Shown: one piece after another, positions 41,098-51,367 of the stretch | How the letters are laid out: the number at the start of each line of letters is the position of its first letter | Numbering within the stretch: position 1 is the stretch's first letter | Assembly: GCF_000735355.1 (NCBI RefSeq) | Contig: NZ_JMPI01000042.1 | Coordinates: 1 to 64,000, forward strand | Reading direction: 5' to 3' | DNA length: 64,000 nt | Source: Buttiauxella agrestis ATCC 33320 | Lineage (GTDB): Bacteria > Pseudomonadota > Gammaproteobacteria > Enterobacterales > Enterobacteriaceae | The notes under the pieces: generated by a model | Database searches by the model: none | Seen by the model: the letters and a program-made list of their open reading frames with translations, nothing else | Told to the model about the DNA's origin: nothing | Translations under genes and position numbers: made by a program

Positions 41098-42195
41098 ATG
41101 GGAAGTTATCTGTTACGTCGCTTGCTGCTAATCATCCCCACGTTATGGGCGATCATCACCATCAATTTTTTCATTGTTCAGATAGCGCCTGGCGGCCCTG
41201 TTGATCAGGCTATCGCCGCCATACAGTTGGGTCACGGCGTCGGCGTTCCTGGGATGGCAACAGATACCATGGGCAGCGGCCATGCGCGAGTTGGCGTAGC
41301 TAACGCAACTGACAGCCAGTATCGCGGTGCTCGCGGCCTCGACCCGGAAGTGATTGCCGAAATCACCCATCGCTACGGCTTTGATAAACCCATTCATGAA
41401 CGCTACTTCAAAATGCTCGGCGATTACCTGCGTTTTGATTTTGGCAACAGCCTGTTTCGCAGCGCATCGGTGTTAAACCTCATCAAAGAAAGCCTGCCGG
41501 TTTCTATCTCGATTGGTCTGTGGAGCACCTTAATTATCTACCTGGTGTCGATTCCGCTAGGCATACGAAAGGCGGTCAGCAATGGCAGCAGTTTTGATAT
41601 CTGGAGCAGCACTTTTATTATTATTGGCTATGCGATCCCAGCCTTCCTGTTCGCTATTTTGCTGATTGTTTTGTTTGCCGGCGGCAGTTATCTGGACTGG
41701 TTCCCGCTGCGTGGTCTGGTTTCTACCAATTTCGATACCCTGCCGTGGTACGGGAAAATCATTGATTATCTTTGGCACATCACGCTGCCAGTATTAGCTA
41801 CCGTGGTTGGCGGTTTTGCGACGTTAACGATGCTGACGAAAAACTCATTTCTCGACGAAATCCGCAAGCAATACGTCGTTACGGCTCGAGCCAAGGGGCT
41901 GGATGAAAATAAGATTCTCTACCGGCATGTGTTTCGCAACGCCATGCTTTTAGTGATTGCCGGTTTTCCTGCCACGTTCATCAGTATGTTTTTTACCGGG
42001 TCGCTGCTGATCGAAGTAATGTTTTCACTTAACGGACTGGGATTGCTCGGCTATGACTCGACTATTTCTCGCGACTATCCGGTGATGTTTGGCACACTTT
42101 ACATTTTTACCCTGATTGGTCTGCTGCTTAATATTCTGAGCGACATTACTTACACGCTGGTTGATCCGCGTATTGATTTCGAGGGGCGAGGATGA
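41098..42195 (+). CDS. yejB: Peptide ABC transporter permease YejB
   Basis: Inner-membrane permease of 365 aa (E. coli 364) with six helices and the BPD_transp_1 loop ([20 protein letters not shown]). It starts 8 bp after yejA and its stop overlaps the yejE start by 4 bp. Confidence 0.96.
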   Translation: MGSYLLRRLLLIIPTLWAIITINFFIVQIAPGGPVDQAIAAIQLGHGVGVPGMATDTMGSGHARVGVANATDSQYRGARGLDPEVIAEITHRYGFDKPIHERYFKMLGDYLRFDFGNSLFRSASVLNLIKESLPVSISIGLWSTLIIYLVSIPLGIRKAVSNGSSFDIWSSTFIIIGYAIPAFLFAILLIVLFAGGSYLDWFPLRGLVSTNFDTLPWYGKIIDYLWHITLPVLATVVGGFATLTMLTKNSFLDEIRKQYVVTARAKGLDENKILYRHVFRNAMLLVIAGFPATFISMFFTGSLLIEVMFSLNGLGLLGYDSTISRDYPVMFGTLYIFTLIGLLLNILSDITYTLVDPRIDFEGRG

Positions 42196-43217
42196 GCCGT
42201 TTAAGTCCCGTTAATCAGGCCCGCTGGGCGCGTTTACGCCAAAACAAACGTGGCTATTGGTCGCTATGGGTGTTCGGCGTTCTGTTCTTGCTCAGTCTTG
42301 GATCTGAGTTGATAGCCAACGATCGTCCGCTCATCGTGCATTATCAGGAGCGTCTCTATTTTCCTTTCCTCACCAATTACAGTGAAAGCGATTTCGGCGG
42401 CCCGCTGGCAACCCCTGCTGATTATCAGGATCCGTGGCTTGCGCAACGCCTGAACCAAAATGGTTGGGTGCTGTGGGCGCCGATCCGCTTTGGTTCTAAT
42501 GCGATTAACTTTGCCACCACGGTTCCTTTTCCTTCCCCCCCGAGCAGCCAGAACTGGCTTGGAACAGACGCTAATGGCGGCGATGTGCTGGCGCGTATTC
42601 TTTACGGCACGCGTATTTCAATCCTCTTCGGCCTGATGCTGACGCTATTTTCCAGCGTTATTGGCATTCTTGCAGGCGCGGTACAAGGCTATTACGGCGG
42701 GCGGGTGGATTTATGGGGGCAGCGTTTTATCGAAGTATGGTCAGGAATGCCGACGTTATTCCTGATAATCCTGCTTTCAAGCGTCATTCAGCCGAATTTT
42801 TGGTGGCTGCTGGGTATTACCGTTTTGTTTGGCTGGATGAGTCTGGTGGGCGTGGTACGCGCTGAGTTTCTCCGTACGCGAAACTTCGACTATATTCGCG
42901 CCGCGCAGGCTATGGGCGTGAGTGACAGGTCAATCATCCTGCGTCATATGCTGCCCAACGCCATGGTGGCTACGCTGACATTTTTGCCGTTTATCCTTTG
43001 TGGTTCCATTACCACTCTCACCTCGCTGGATTTCTTAGGCTTCGGACTACCGCTTGGTTCTCCGTCCCTCGGTGAATTACTGTTACAAGGGAAAAATAAC
43101 CTTCAGGCTCCGTGGCTTGGGATTACCGCATTTTTCTCTCTGGCCATTTTGCTGACGTTACTTATTTTTATTGGCGAAGCAGTGCGCGACGCCTTTGACC
43201 CGAGCAAGGCGCACTGA
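42192..43217 (+). CDS. yejE: Peptide ABC transporter permease YejE
   Basis: Second permease, 341 aa as in E. coli, DppC/OppC type. It has an N-terminal helix, a periplasmic stretch (about 50-135) and the conserved loop [20 protein letters not shown]. Translationally coupled to yejB (ATGA) and separated from yejF by one base. Confidence 0.96.
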   Translation: MSRLSPVNQARWARLRQNKRGYWSLWVFGVLFLLSLGSELIANDRPLIVHYQERLYFPFLTNYSESDFGGPLATPADYQDPWLAQRLNQNGWVLWAPIRFGSNAINFATTVPFPSPPSSQNWLGTDANGGDVLARILYGTRISILFGLMLTLFSSVIGILAGAVQGYYGGRVDLWGQRFIEVWSGMPTLFLIILLSSVIQPNFWWLLGITVLFGWMSLVGVVRAEFLRTRNFDYIRAAQAMGVSDRSIILRHMLPNAMVATLTFLPFILCGSITTLTSLDFLGFGLPLGSPSLGELLLQGKNNLQAPWLGITAFFSLAILLTLLIFIGEAVRDAFDPSKAH

Positions 43218-43218
43218 T

Positions 43219-44808
43219 ATGACGACTCCACTGCTGTCCATTAAGAATTTATCCGTAGCTTTTCGCAGCGGCGATACCATCAGGCAAGTGGTGGATGATT
43301 TATCACTTGAGGTGAACGCGGGCGAAACGCTGGCGCTGGTTGGCGAGTCCGGTTCCGGAAAAAGCGTTACGGCGTTATCGGTTTTGCGCTTATTGCCAGC
43401 ACCACCGGTGCTTTATCCCGCTGGCGAAATCTTCTTTAAAGGCCAGGAATTGTTACACGCGCCTGAACGACTGCTTCGTACCGTGCGCGGAAATAAAATC
43501 GCCATGATTTTCCAGGAGCCAATGGTTTCGCTCAATCCGTTACACAATATTGAAAAGCAGCTTTATGAAGTGTTATCACTGCACCGTGGCATGCGCCGTG
43601 AAGCGGCACGTGCAGAAATGCTGACTTGCCTCGATAGAGTCGGCATTCGCAATGCGGCAAATCGTTTAAGTGACTTTCCGCACCAGCTTTCTGGTGGCGA
43701 GCGCCAGCGCGTAATGATTGCAATGGCGCTGCTCACCCGCCCGGAGCTGTTGATTGCCGATGAGCCAACGACCGCGCTGGACGTGACCGTACAGGCACAA
43801 ATTCTGCAACTGCTCAAAGAACTCAAACAAGAGTTAAATATGGGGTTGTTGTTTATCACTCATAATCTGAGCATCGTCAAAAAGCTTGCAGATAATGTGG
43901 CGGTCATGCGCTACGGCAAATGTGTTGAGCAAAACTCGGCGGTGAAATTGTTATCTGCGCCGCAACATACCTACACTCAGCAACTGCTGGCGGCAGAACC
44001 TTCTGGCAGCCCGCGTCCGGTTGACGAGTCGAATCCTCCCCTACTCAAAGTTCATGATTTACAAGTCGCCTTCCCCATTCGTCGGGGCCTGCTCAAGAAA
44101 ACCATCGGCTACAACTATGGGATTAAAGATCTGAGTTTTTCGCTTCGTGCCGGTGAAAGCATCGGCCTGGTTGGGGAGTCGGGTTCGGGGAAAAGTACCA
44201 CTGGCCTTGCGTTGTTACGGCTCATTCATTCCAGCGGTGAGATTTGGTTCGATGGGGTGGCGTTGCATGAACTTAACCGCAAAAAGCTGCTGCCGTTGCG
44301 CCGTCGTATTCAGGTCGTTTTTCAGGATCCCAATTCGTCGTTAAATCCGCGACTGGATGTTTTACAGATTATTGAAGAGGGTTTGCGCGTCCATCAACCT
44401 GCGTTAAGTGCTGCGGAACGCGAGCAGAAAGTGATCGTTGCCATGCAGGAAGTGGGATTAGATCCGGAAACGATGCACCGCTATCCAGCGGAGTTTTCAG
44501 GCGGGCAGCGACAGCGCATTGCGATTGCCAGGGCGCTCATTTTGCAGCCAGAGTTGATGATTCTTGATGAACCGACCTCTTCGCTCGATCGCTCAGTCCA
44601 GGCGCAAATTCTTGCACTGCTGAAGTCATTGCAGGAAAAACATCAGCTGGCCTACATTTTTATCAGCCATGATTTGCGAGTGGTGAAGTCTTTATGCCAT
44701 CAGGTTGTGGTGCTGCGGCAGGGTGAAGTGGTGGAACAAGGGGCATGTCAGCAAATTTTTGCCGCGCCTCAGGCGGAATATACACGTCAGTTACTCGCAC
44801 TTGCCTGA
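43219..44808 (+). CDS. yejF: Peptide ABC transporter ATPase YejF
   Basis: Fused double ATPase (529 aa, as in E. coli) replacing separate DppD/DppF-type subunits. The first domain has Walker A GESGSGKS (42-49), LSGGERQRV and ADEPTTALD. The second has another GESGSGKS, FSGGQRQRI and LDEPTSSLD. The ATG at 43219 follows the yejE TGA by one base; the frame extends back into yejE without meaning. Confidence 0.96.
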   Translation: MTTPLLSIKNLSVAFRSGDTIRQVVDDLSLEVNAGETLALVGESGSGKSVTALSVLRLLPAPPVLYPAGEIFFKGQELLHAPERLLRTVRGNKIAMIFQEPMVSLNPLHNIEKQLYEVLSLHRGMRREAARAEMLTCLDRVGIRNAANRLSDFPHQLSGGERQRVMIAMALLTRPELLIADEPTTALDVTVQAQILQLLKELKQELNMGLLFITHNLSIVKKLADNVAVMRYGKCVEQNSAVKLLSAPQHTYTQQLLAAEPSGSPRPVDESNPPLLKVHDLQVAFPIRRGLLKKTIGYNYGIKDLSFSLRAGESIGLVGESGSGKSTTGLALLRLIHSSGEIWFDGVALHELNRKKLLPLRRRIQVVFQDPNSSLNPRLDVLQIIEEGLRVHQPALSAAEREQKVIVAMQEVGLDPETMHRYPAEFSGGQRQRIAIARALILQPELMILDEPTSSLDRSVQAQILALLKSLQEKHQLAYIFISHDLRVVKSLCHQVVVLRQGEVVEQGACQQIFAAPQAEYTRQLLALA

Positions 44809-44820
44809 TGAATTTAAGCG

Positions 44821-45168
44821 TTAAAATGGATTAGCGCTGGAGAAAGACTCAGCAATCGCGACGCCAAAGTTTTTCAGGCGGCAGGTTGCGGTTTGTTCAT
44901 CCTGGCGATTAACAAACAGACAAGGCTGACCTTCACACTCGACAACCGCAGAATCCACTTCAATATCTCGTAACGCGAGGCTTAATTTTTGCATCGTCGG
45001 CCAGGCTGAATCACTGTTACTGTCGCTCAGCAATTTAAGGCCAATCAGACAATTTTCAGCGCCCTGCCCATTTTGCGGAATCGGTTCAACTCTGGAACCT
45101 GCAAAACCTGCCAGCCAACGATAGCTATGTGGTAAGCGATGAACGATGGAAAGCTGTAACGTATTCAC
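44821..45168 (-). CDS. yejG: Uncharacterised protein YejG
   Basis: Small cytosolic protein of 115 aa, conserved in enterobacteria, function unknown. The GTG at 45168 gives [13 protein letters not shown], aligning with the E. coli start MTSLQLSIV; a longer frame to 45192 is unlikely. Conserved core: [15 protein letters not shown] and [14 protein letters not shown]. It is convergent with yejF, 12 bp apart. Confidence 0.92.
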   Translation of the reverse strand: MNTLQLSIVHRLPHSYRWLAGFAGSRVEPIPQNGQGAENCLIGLKLLSDSNSDSAWPTMQKLSLALRDIEVDSAVVECEGQPCLFVNRQDEQTATCRLKNFGVAIAESFSSANPF

Positions 45169-45514
45169 TGTGGTATCCCCAAAAAAATCCAAAATTATTT
45201 CACAAACGGTTTACATAAAGGTTAACACAATGTTGGTTAATTGTGTGTAAACAACCTGGAAACCGCTTACATCCGTTGTAATTATTTGTCTACCATTTCA
45301 CATTTAACGTTTTATTTTTGTGGAGCTGCACACGTTTCGGCGCTATATGTAACGCTTTCTGCGATGTAACTCAACCTTTTTAACTACAAGAATGTGACTT
45401 TTTGTTGTTGATGCGTTTACATTTGAGAAACAAATTGTAGGCTTTTGTGGGGGATTTTCGTTGATTTGGATTAAAGAACGGGCATCTGGCGATACCCGTT
45501 TTATGACTTTAGGA
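45169..45514. other. Gene-free gap between yejG and bcr
   Basis: About 346 bp, AT-rich, upstream of yejG and downstream of bcr. It holds the bcr terminator (45474-45504) and a GalR/GalS-like palindrome at 45257-45272 (13 of 16 consensus positions). Several TTTACAT-type half motifs occur at 45210-45216, 45266-45272 and 45415-45421. I see no ORF or RNA gene. Confidence 0.6.
45474..45504 (-). terminator. bcr terminator
   Basis: A 10-bp stem with one mismatch (45477-45486 with 45491-45500), loop TGGC. Read leftward it is followed by CTTTAAT; it lies 11 bp after the bcr stop. Confidence 0.65.
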
Positions 45515-46714
45515 TTATTTCGTCGCTAAGCGAGGGCGACTGGCATAGACATAGAAAACGATTGAACACGTAGCGCATACCGCAATCGACCAAATCATAG
45601 GCCACGCGGTGTTAAAGGTCGCAATCGAGAGCAATGCGCCCGTTAATGCGCCGATGCCAAAGCGGAATGTCCCTGCCAATGAAGAGGCGGTTCCCGCCAT
45701 ATGGGGAAATTCATCAAGAATAACCGCCATCGCATTCGAAGAAACCATCGACACGCAGCCGACAAATACCGCAATCCCCAGCACCATCGACCAAAAGCCG
45801 AGATCCAGCCCAGTGCTCACCACCAACCAGATTGCCATAGCAAACTGCACTAACAGCCCGAAGCGGAACATTGCCAGTGGGCCAAAATGGCGCACAAAGC
45901 GACTGTTAATCAGCGTCATGATGATCAAGAAGACAATGTTAAGCGCGAAGTAGTAGCCGAAATGCTGCGGCGCGACATGATTCAGCTCGATGTAAACAAA
46001 CGGCCCAGCGCTCAAAAATGAGAACATTGCCGCAAAGCTGAAACCGCTCGCCAGCATATAACTCAACACACGTTTGTGGCGGAACAATGTGGCGAAGTTA
46101 CCGATCGTCGTACGCAAATGAAACTTCTGGCGACGCTCAACCGGTAGCGTTTCGTGGATCAGGAAGAAAATCATCCCTGAAGCCAGCAGGGCTGCCAGCG
46201 CCAGAATCCAGAAGATGGCGTGCCAGCTAAACCACACCAGCACCGCGCCCCCAACCATTGGCGCAACCAGCGGCGCAATGGTTGTTATCAGCATGACGAA
46301 CGACATCATGCGTGAGAACTCTTCTTTCGGATAAATATCGCGCATCAGGGCATTGATCACGACACTTGCAGCGGCAGCCGACAGGCCATGAAGAAAACGC
46401 ATCGCAATCAGGTGATCGATCGTCTGTGAAAGCGCACAAGCAATTGCCGCCGCGGCAAAGATGAGCGTCCCCCCGAGCACCACAGGCTTACGACCAATGC
46501 TGTCAGCCATCGGTCCATAAAATAGCTGGCCGATAGCGAAACCGAGAATATAGGTGCTTAGCGTCATTTGCGCGCTGCCAGCCGGCACGCCAAATTCCGA
46601 GGCAATAACTGGCAAAGCCGGTAAATACATATCGATGGACAGCGGCATTAACATGGCCAACAAGCCAAGTATCACCACAATACCAATTGACGAGTTTTGC
46701 TTACTACTCAACAC
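45515..46714 (-). CDS. bcr: Bicyclomycin/sulfonamide resistance MFS transporter
   Basis: Twelve-helix drug:H+ antiporter of the Bcr/CflA family, 399 aa (E. coli 396). In E. coli it exports bicyclomycin and affects sulfathiazole and cysteine export. The family loop [17 protein letters not shown] (66-82) is intact. It starts 12 bp after rsuA in the same direction and is probably co-transcribed with it. Confidence 0.95.
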   Translation of the reverse strand: MLSSKQNSSIGIVVILGLLAMLMPLSIDMYLPALPVIASEFGVPAGSAQMTLSTYILGFAIGQLFYGPMADSIGRKPVVLGGTLIFAAAAIACALSQTIDHLIAMRFLHGLSAAAASVVINALMRDIYPKEEFSRMMSFVMLITTIAPLVAPMVGGAVLVWFSWHAIFWILALAALLASGMIFFLIHETLPVERRQKFHLRTTIGNFATLFRHKRVLSYMLASGFSFAAMFSFLSAGPFVYIELNHVAPQHFGYYFALNIVFLIIMTLINSRFVRHFGPLAMFRFGLLVQFAMAIWLVVSTGLDLGFWSMVLGIAVFVGCVSMVSSNAMAVILDEFPHMAGTASSLAGTFRFGIGALTGALLSIATFNTAWPMIWSIAVCATCSIVFYVYASRPRLATK

Positions 46715-46726
46715 ATCCTCCGGGGA

Positions 46727-47434
46727 TTAACGTGGCGGCATGCCAAAGCTTGCAATTTCTTCTTCGGTTAAGCGGCGATATTCACCTGGTGCGAGACTGG
46801 CGTCCATTGCAACAGCGCCAATACGCTCACGATGCAGGCCTACAACATGGTTCCCCACTGCGGCGAACATGCGTTTTACCTGGTGATAACGCCCTTCTTT
46901 AATGGTCAAACGCACCTCAAGCGGCGTGATGACTTCCATTACCGCTGGTAACGTCAGATCTTTTTCATTATGCAATTGAACGCCTGCGGCGAATTGTTCT
47001 GCCGTGTCATCGGAGACAGGATTTTCCAGCGTCACCAGATAGGTTTTTTCACAATGATGACGCGGAGAAGTAATGCGATGCGACCATTGCCCATCATCGG
47101 TCATCAGCACCAGCCCGGTGGTATCGATATCCAGGCGCCCTGCAGCATGCAGTTTGTGCGCCATCGGCTCATCCAGGAAATAGAGCACGGTCGGGTGATC
47201 CGGATCTTCGGTGGAACAGACATAACCCTGCGGCTTATTAAGCATAAAGTAGCGAGGGCCATTTTCCTGAGTCAACGAACGGCCATCAAACTCAACCTGA
47301 TGTTCCGGGTTCAGTTTAAAAGAGGCGTCACGCACTACTTCACCATCAATGGTGACACGGCTGGCACGGATTTCACGGCCAGAAATAGCGCGGCTCACGC
47401 CAAGTTGCTGAGAGATAAATTTATCGAGTCGCAT
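46727..47434 (-). CDS. rsuA: 16S rRNA pseudouridine(516) synthase
   Basis: Makes the single pseudouridine of 16S rRNA at position 516. The 235 aa (E. coli 231) contain an N-terminal S4 RNA-binding domain ([15 protein letters not shown]) and the RsuA catalytic domain with aspartate in [12 protein letters not shown] (about 98-109), plus [11 protein letters not shown]. It is divergent from radD. Confidence 0.96.
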   Translation of the reverse strand: MRLDKFISQQLGVSRAISGREIRASRVTIDGEVVRDASFKLNPEHQVEFDGRSLTQENGPRYFMLNKPQGYVCSTEDPDHPTVLYFLDEPMAHKLHAAGRLDIDTTGLVLMTDDGQWSHRITSPRHHCEKTYLVTLENPVSDDTAEQFAAGVQLHNEKDLTLPAVMEVITPLEVRLTIKEGRYHQVKRMFAAVGNHVVGLHRERIGAVAMDASLAPGEYRRLTEEEIASFGMPPR

Positions 47435-47621
47435 TAAAATATTGCCTGTTTCAAAGAGGAGCCAGCACCAAATGGCCAGCAGGGCATTCGCCCATTTTAT
47501 AAGGAAAAATTGATTTGCCTGTTAATTAGTTTGCCAGTATAGCGGGATAGAAAACTCTCTCAAGCTAAAACCCTGTTTCATGGCATAATCGACGCTGATG
47601 TTTCACTTGTGACTAGTTTTA

Positions 47622-47744
47622 TACCCTTTAGATTTCGAGTTACAGGTAGGCGGCAAGAGAGCTTATCCCCAGGAGCTTACTCAAGTAAGTGACTGGGGTA
47701 AGTGAGTGCAGCCAACACCCCTGTAGCTCGAAAGATGAAGGGTA
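47622..47744. repeat. 123-bp enterobacterial intergenic repeat, copy 2
   Basis: Same length and layout as the element at 21946-22068. Its ends form a 25-bp near-perfect inverted repeat (TACCCTTTAGATTTCGAGT against TACCCTTCATCTTTCGAGC, both followed by TACAGG). It lies between divergent rsuA and radD, and its last base is the first base of the radD Shine-Dalgarno AGGAG. Confidence 0.88.
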
Positions 47745-47753
47745 GGAGTATCG

Positions 47754-49514
47754 ATGTCCTTTACCTTACGCCCTTACCAACAAGAAGCCGTGGACGCCAC
47801 GCTCGCCCATTTCCGCAAGCACATCACGCCAGCCGTCATTGTGTTGCCAACGGGTGCGGGGAAAAGCCTGGTGATTGCCGAACTTGCCCGAGTTGCTCGC
47901 GGACGGGTGTTGGTGCTGGCGCACGTCAAAGAACTCGTGGCGCAAAACCATGCAAAATATTGTGCGCTAGGGCTGGAAGCCGATATTTTTGCCGCCGGGC
48001 TGCAACGTAAAGAGAGCAACGGCAAAGTGGTTTTTGGCAGCGTGCAGTCTGTTGCACGTAATCTTGAGCAATTCCTGGGCGAGTTTTCATTACTGATAGT
48101 CGATGAGTGCCACCGTATCGGCGATTCCGACGACAGCCAATATCAGCAAATCCTTGCCCATCTACGCTCTGCGAATCCGAAGCTGCGCCTGTTAGGTCTG
48201 ACCGCCACGCCTTATCGTTTAGGAAAAGGCTGGATTTACCATTTTCACTATCACGGCATGGTGCGCGGCAACGAAAACGCCCTGTTCCGGGACTGTATTT
48301 ACGAATTACCGCTGCGGTACATGATTAAGCATGGCTATTTAACACCGCCAGAACGGCTGGACATGCCGGTAGTGCAGTACGATTTCAGCCGCTTGCAGGC
48401 GCAATCCAATGGCCTGTTTAGCGAAGCGGATCTTAATCGCGAGCTGAAACAGCAAAAACGCATTACCCCGCATATCATCAGCCAGATTGTTGAGTTTGCC
48501 GCCGACCGGCGCGGCGTAATGATTTTTGCCGCCACTGTCGAACACGCTAAAGAAGTCACCGCGCTGCTACCCTCTAACGATGCCGCGTTGATTACGGCTG
48601 ATACCCCAGGACCAGCGCGCGATACATTAATTGAAGCCTTCAAAAATCAGCAATTCCGTTTCCTGGTGAATGTTTCGGTGCTCACCACGGGCTTTGACGC
48701 GCCACACGTCGATCTGATTGCCATTTTACGCCCGACGGAATCCGTCAGCCTTTACCAGCAAATTGTGGGTCGTGGTTTGCGCCTGTCGCCTGGCAAAAAA
48801 GATTGTTTAATCCTCGATTATGCAGGCAATCCCCATGACTTGTTCACGCCGGAAGTCGGCGCTGCAAAAGGCAAAAGTGACAACGTGCCCGTGCAAGTCT
48901 TTTGCCCTTCCTGTGGTTTTGCCAATACTTTTTGGGGCAAGACCACCAGCGACGGCACATTGATTGAACACTTTGGCCGCCGCTGTCAGGGATGGTTTGA
49001 AGATGACGATGGCTCCAGGGAGCAGTGCGATTACCGTTTCCGCTTCAAAAATTGCCCGCAATGTCATGCTGAAAACGATATCGCTGCACGTCGCTGCCAC
49101 CAGTGCGATCACGTTCTGGTCGATCCTGACGATATGTTAAAAGCCGCGCTGAAATTAAAAGACGCGCTGGTTCTACGCTGCGGGGGCATGACGCTTCAAC
49201 ACGGGGGCGACGATAAAAGTGACTGGCTGAAGATCACCTATTTTGATGAAGATGGCGCAGATGTCAGCGAACGGTTCCGCTTACAAACGCCAGCCCAACG
49301 CATGGCATTTGAACAGCTGTTTATTCGACCGCACAGCCGTGCGCCAGGCGTGCCGCTGCGCTGGATAAACGCCGCCGATGTCGTCGCCCAGCAATCGGCA
49401 CTGCGCCATCCGGATTTTGTCGTTGCACGCAAAAATGGCAACTTCTGGAACGTGCGGGAAAAGGTATTTGATTACGAAGGCCGCTTCCGCCGCGCGAATG
49501 AATTGCGCGGTTAA
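47754..49514 (+). CDS. radD: DNA repair helicase-like ATPase RadD (YejH)
   Basis: SF2 helicase-family protein of 586 aa, same as E. coli, implicated in recombinational repair with RecA and SSB. Walker A is PTGAGKS (32-38) and the DECH box (VDECHRIG) is near 115. Helicase motif VI is [15 protein letters not shown]-terminal cysteine-rich part ([16 protein letters not shown]) probably binds zinc. AGGAG stands 5 bp before the ATG, directly after the repeat. Confidence 0.95.
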   Translation: MSFTLRPYQQEAVDATLAHFRKHITPAVIVLPTGAGKSLVIAELARVARGRVLVLAHVKELVAQNHAKYCALGLEADIFAAGLQRKESNGKVVFGSVQSVARNLEQFLGEFSLLIVDECHRIGDSDDSQYQQILAHLRSANPKLRLLGLTATPYRLGKGWIYHFHYHGMVRGNENALFRDCIYELPLRYMIKHGYLTPPERLDMPVVQYDFSRLQAQSNGLFSEADLNRELKQQKRITPHIISQIVEFAADRRGVMIFAATVEHAKEVTALLPSNDAALITADTPGPARDTLIEAFKNQQFRFLVNVSVLTTGFDAPHVDLIAILRPTESVSLYQQIVGRGLRLSPGKKDCLILDYAGNPHDLFTPEVGAAKGKSDNVPVQVFCPSCGFANTFWGKTTSDGTLIEHFGRRCQGWFEDDDGSREQCDYRFRFKNCPQCHAENDIAARRCHQCDHVLVDPDDMLKAALKLKDALVLRCGGMTLQHGGDDKSDWLKITYFDEDGADVSERFRLQTPAQRMAFEQLFIRPHSRAPGVPLRWINAADVVAQQSALRHPDFVVARKNGNFWNVREKVFDYEGRFRRANELRG

Positions 49515-49526
49515 AGGTTCTTTTCA

Positions 49527-49555
49527 TTGAAGCCGAGGCCAGATATGGCTATAAT
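49527..49555 (+). promoter_or_regulatory. rplY sigma-70 promoter
   Basis: TTGAAG (49527-49532) and TATAAT (49550-49555) with an ideal 17-bp spacer, about 80 bp before the rplY start. Confidence 0.9.
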
Positions 49556-49561
49556 CCCGCC

Positions 49562-49640
49562 CGCTTTTGCATCCGCAAAGCAGATCACTTACCTGTTGCT
49601 GGGTCGCCTGTAACAGGATTATTTAAGAGAGAAACAGTTA
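49562..49640 (+). promoter_or_regulatory. rplY 5' leader (L25 autoregulatory region)
   Basis: Two hairpins are visible: 49563-49570 with 49575-49581 (one bulged T) and 49592-49597 with 49612-49617. E. coli rplY is known to be autoregulated by L25 through its leader; the corresponding structure here is inferred. Confidence 0.6.
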
Positions 49641-49925
49641 ATGTTTACTATCAATGCAGTAGAACGCAAAGAGCAGGGCAAGGGTGCGAGCCGCCGCCTG
49701 CGTGCAGCTAACAAATTCCCGGCAATCATCTATGGTGGTTCCGAAGCTGCGATCTCTATCGAACTGGATCACGACAACGTAATGAACCTGCAAGCTAAAC
49801 CAGGTTTCTACGAAGAAGTTCTGACTCTGGTTGTAGACGGTAAAGAAGTTAAGGTTAAAGTTCAGGCTGTTCAGCGTCACCCGTTCAAGCCAAAACTGAG
49901 CCACATCGACTTCGTTCGCGCTTAA
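49641..49925 (+). CDS. rplY: 50S ribosomal protein L25
   Basis: Short-form L25 of 94 aa (same as E. coli), which binds 5S rRNA in the large subunit. Conserved start [20 protein letters not shown] and end [15 protein letters not shown]. Monocistronic, with its own promoter and a strong terminator. Confidence 0.98.
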   Translation: MFTINAVERKEQGKGASRRLRAANKFPAIIYGGSEAAISIELDHDNVMNLQAKPGFYEEVLTLVVDGKEVKVKVQAVQRHPFKPKLSHIDFVRA

Positions 49926-49941
49926 TCGCGAATTTAGCTCG

Positions 49942-49970
49942 AAAAAAAACCCGCTTCGGCGGGTTTTTTT
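49942..49970. terminator. Bidirectional terminator between rplY and yejK
   Basis: A 6-bp GC stem (49950-49955 with 49960-49965) with a stable TTCG tetraloop, eight A before and seven T after it. Confidence 0.92.
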
Positions 49971-49974
49971 ATGG

Positions 49975-50982
49975 CTATTTTCCAGAACTGCGGCGTTGTA
50001 ACTGGTCGCGCAGATTCGGTGGCGTGCCCTTAATGGTCAGCGTGTCAGTCGCTGGATCCCAGTAAATACGCTCGCCTAATAACATGGCGTCAAAGCTAAT
50101 CGTTAACCCACCACCGCTACCGGCGAACTTGGTTAACTGGCGCAGCGTGCTGCGATCGGCCGGGAAGCTCTCTTCCAGTTCATAGCCTTTATCGGCTGTA
50201 AACTGCTGGAAGTTTTTATCATCAACCGCCCACGGTAGCTCATCAGCCAGCGAAGAAAGCTCAATCTCTTCCCCAGACTGGAGTTGCTCGTTGCAGTATG
50301 CATAAACCTGCTGACGCGCGGCCTGACGCTCATTTTTATCCAGTTGCGCTTCGTTGGTGAAGTCGTCCAACGCTTGCAACAAGCCTTTGTTCTGCGCTTT
50401 GGCGTTCAAACCTTCGCTTGCACCGAGGAAATCCATAAAAAAGTCAGAAACTTTGCGCCCTACTCGTCCTTTCAGGAACGTCAGATAACGCGTGGATTCT
50501 GGATTGGTTTCCCATTCGGTCAGATCAATACGCGCCACGATATCGGCGTGGTTGATATCCAGGTGATGCGTTGAACTGATATCCAGCTCTTCGTTGACGC
50601 GCATACTGCTTAAATTATTCAGTACCGCCACCAGCAAATATTCCACAGCCAGGTAACGATATTGGCAAAACAGCACGATGCCGCCATCCGCAAATGGATA
50701 TTTCGCCAGTTCATCACGCAGTCGGCCAGTGGCTGCGCGGCTGAATGCGAGGAAATCCTCATCGCCTTTACGCTGCGAGCGTAGCGCTTGCGCCAATTCA
50801 CTCTCTTCGCTGAACAGACCATAGGCTTTATTTTTTGCGCTGTAGACGCGATGCAATTCAGCCATCATCTCTTCTACGGCGCCGTTCGTTGCCAACAGAG
50901 AATCGCGCAACACAACTTCAAGTGTCTGCTCGCCGCGCTTGATTAACTGGTGTAAGGCAATCTGGTCGATATCCAGACTCAT
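49975..50982 (-). CDS. yejK: Nucleoid-associated protein YejK (NdpA)
   Basis: Nucleoid-associated protein of 335 aa, same as E. coli; homologues interact with topoisomerase IV. Conserved blocks: [20 protein letters not shown] and [17 protein letters not shown]. It lies convergent with rplY and divergent from yejL. Confidence 0.95.
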   Translation of the reverse strand: MSLDIDQIALHQLIKRGEQTLEVVLRDSLLATNGAVEEMMAELHRVYSAKNKAYGLFSEESELAQALRSQRKGDEDFLAFSRAATGRLRDELAKYPFADGGIVLFCQYRYLAVEYLLVAVLNNLSSMRVNEELDISSTHHLDINHADIVARIDLTEWETNPESTRYLTFLKGRVGRKVSDFFMDFLGASEGLNAKAQNKGLLQALDDFTNEAQLDKNERQAARQQVYAYCNEQLQSGEEIELSSLADELPWAVDDKNFQQFTADKGYELEESFPADRSTLRQLTKFAGSGGGLTISFDAMLLGERIYWDPATDTLTIKGTPPNLRDQLQRRSSGK

Positions 50983-51120
50983 GATAAACTCTCCTTTTAG
51001 ACTCGGCGGTATTCAACCATTGCCTGAAGCCATGTGCAACATCACCTAAATAATTCAAGAAAAATAGGTCCTGCTACGGTAAGATAACGCCCTTTCCTGA
51101 ATCTAATTGATTGTTAATTT

Positions 51121-51348
51121 ATGCCACAAATATCCCGTTATAGTGACGAACGCGTCGAAGAACTGTTGAGTGAACTGGCAAGCGTGCTGGAAAAGCACCA
51201 AACGCCAACCGATCTTTCCCTGATGGTACTGGGAAACATGGTCACCAACTTAATTAATACCAGCGTAGCTTCTGCTCAACGCCGCTCGTTGGCTCGCTCT
51301 TTCGCTGAGGCGTTGCAAGCCTCCGTGAGCGAAGACAAAGCTCATTAA
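51121..51348 (+). CDS. yejL: Conserved small protein YejL (UPF0352)
   Basis: Protein of 75 aa, same as E. coli YejL, mainly helical, function unknown. It starts [16 protein letters not shown] and lies 19 bp upstream of yejM, with which it is probably co-transcribed. Confidence 0.94.
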   Translation: MPQISRYSDERVEELLSELASVLEKHQTPTDLSLMVLGNMVTNLINTSVASAQRRSLARSFAEALQASVSEDKAH

Positions 51349-51367
51349 GGGATCGTAGTTACACGTT

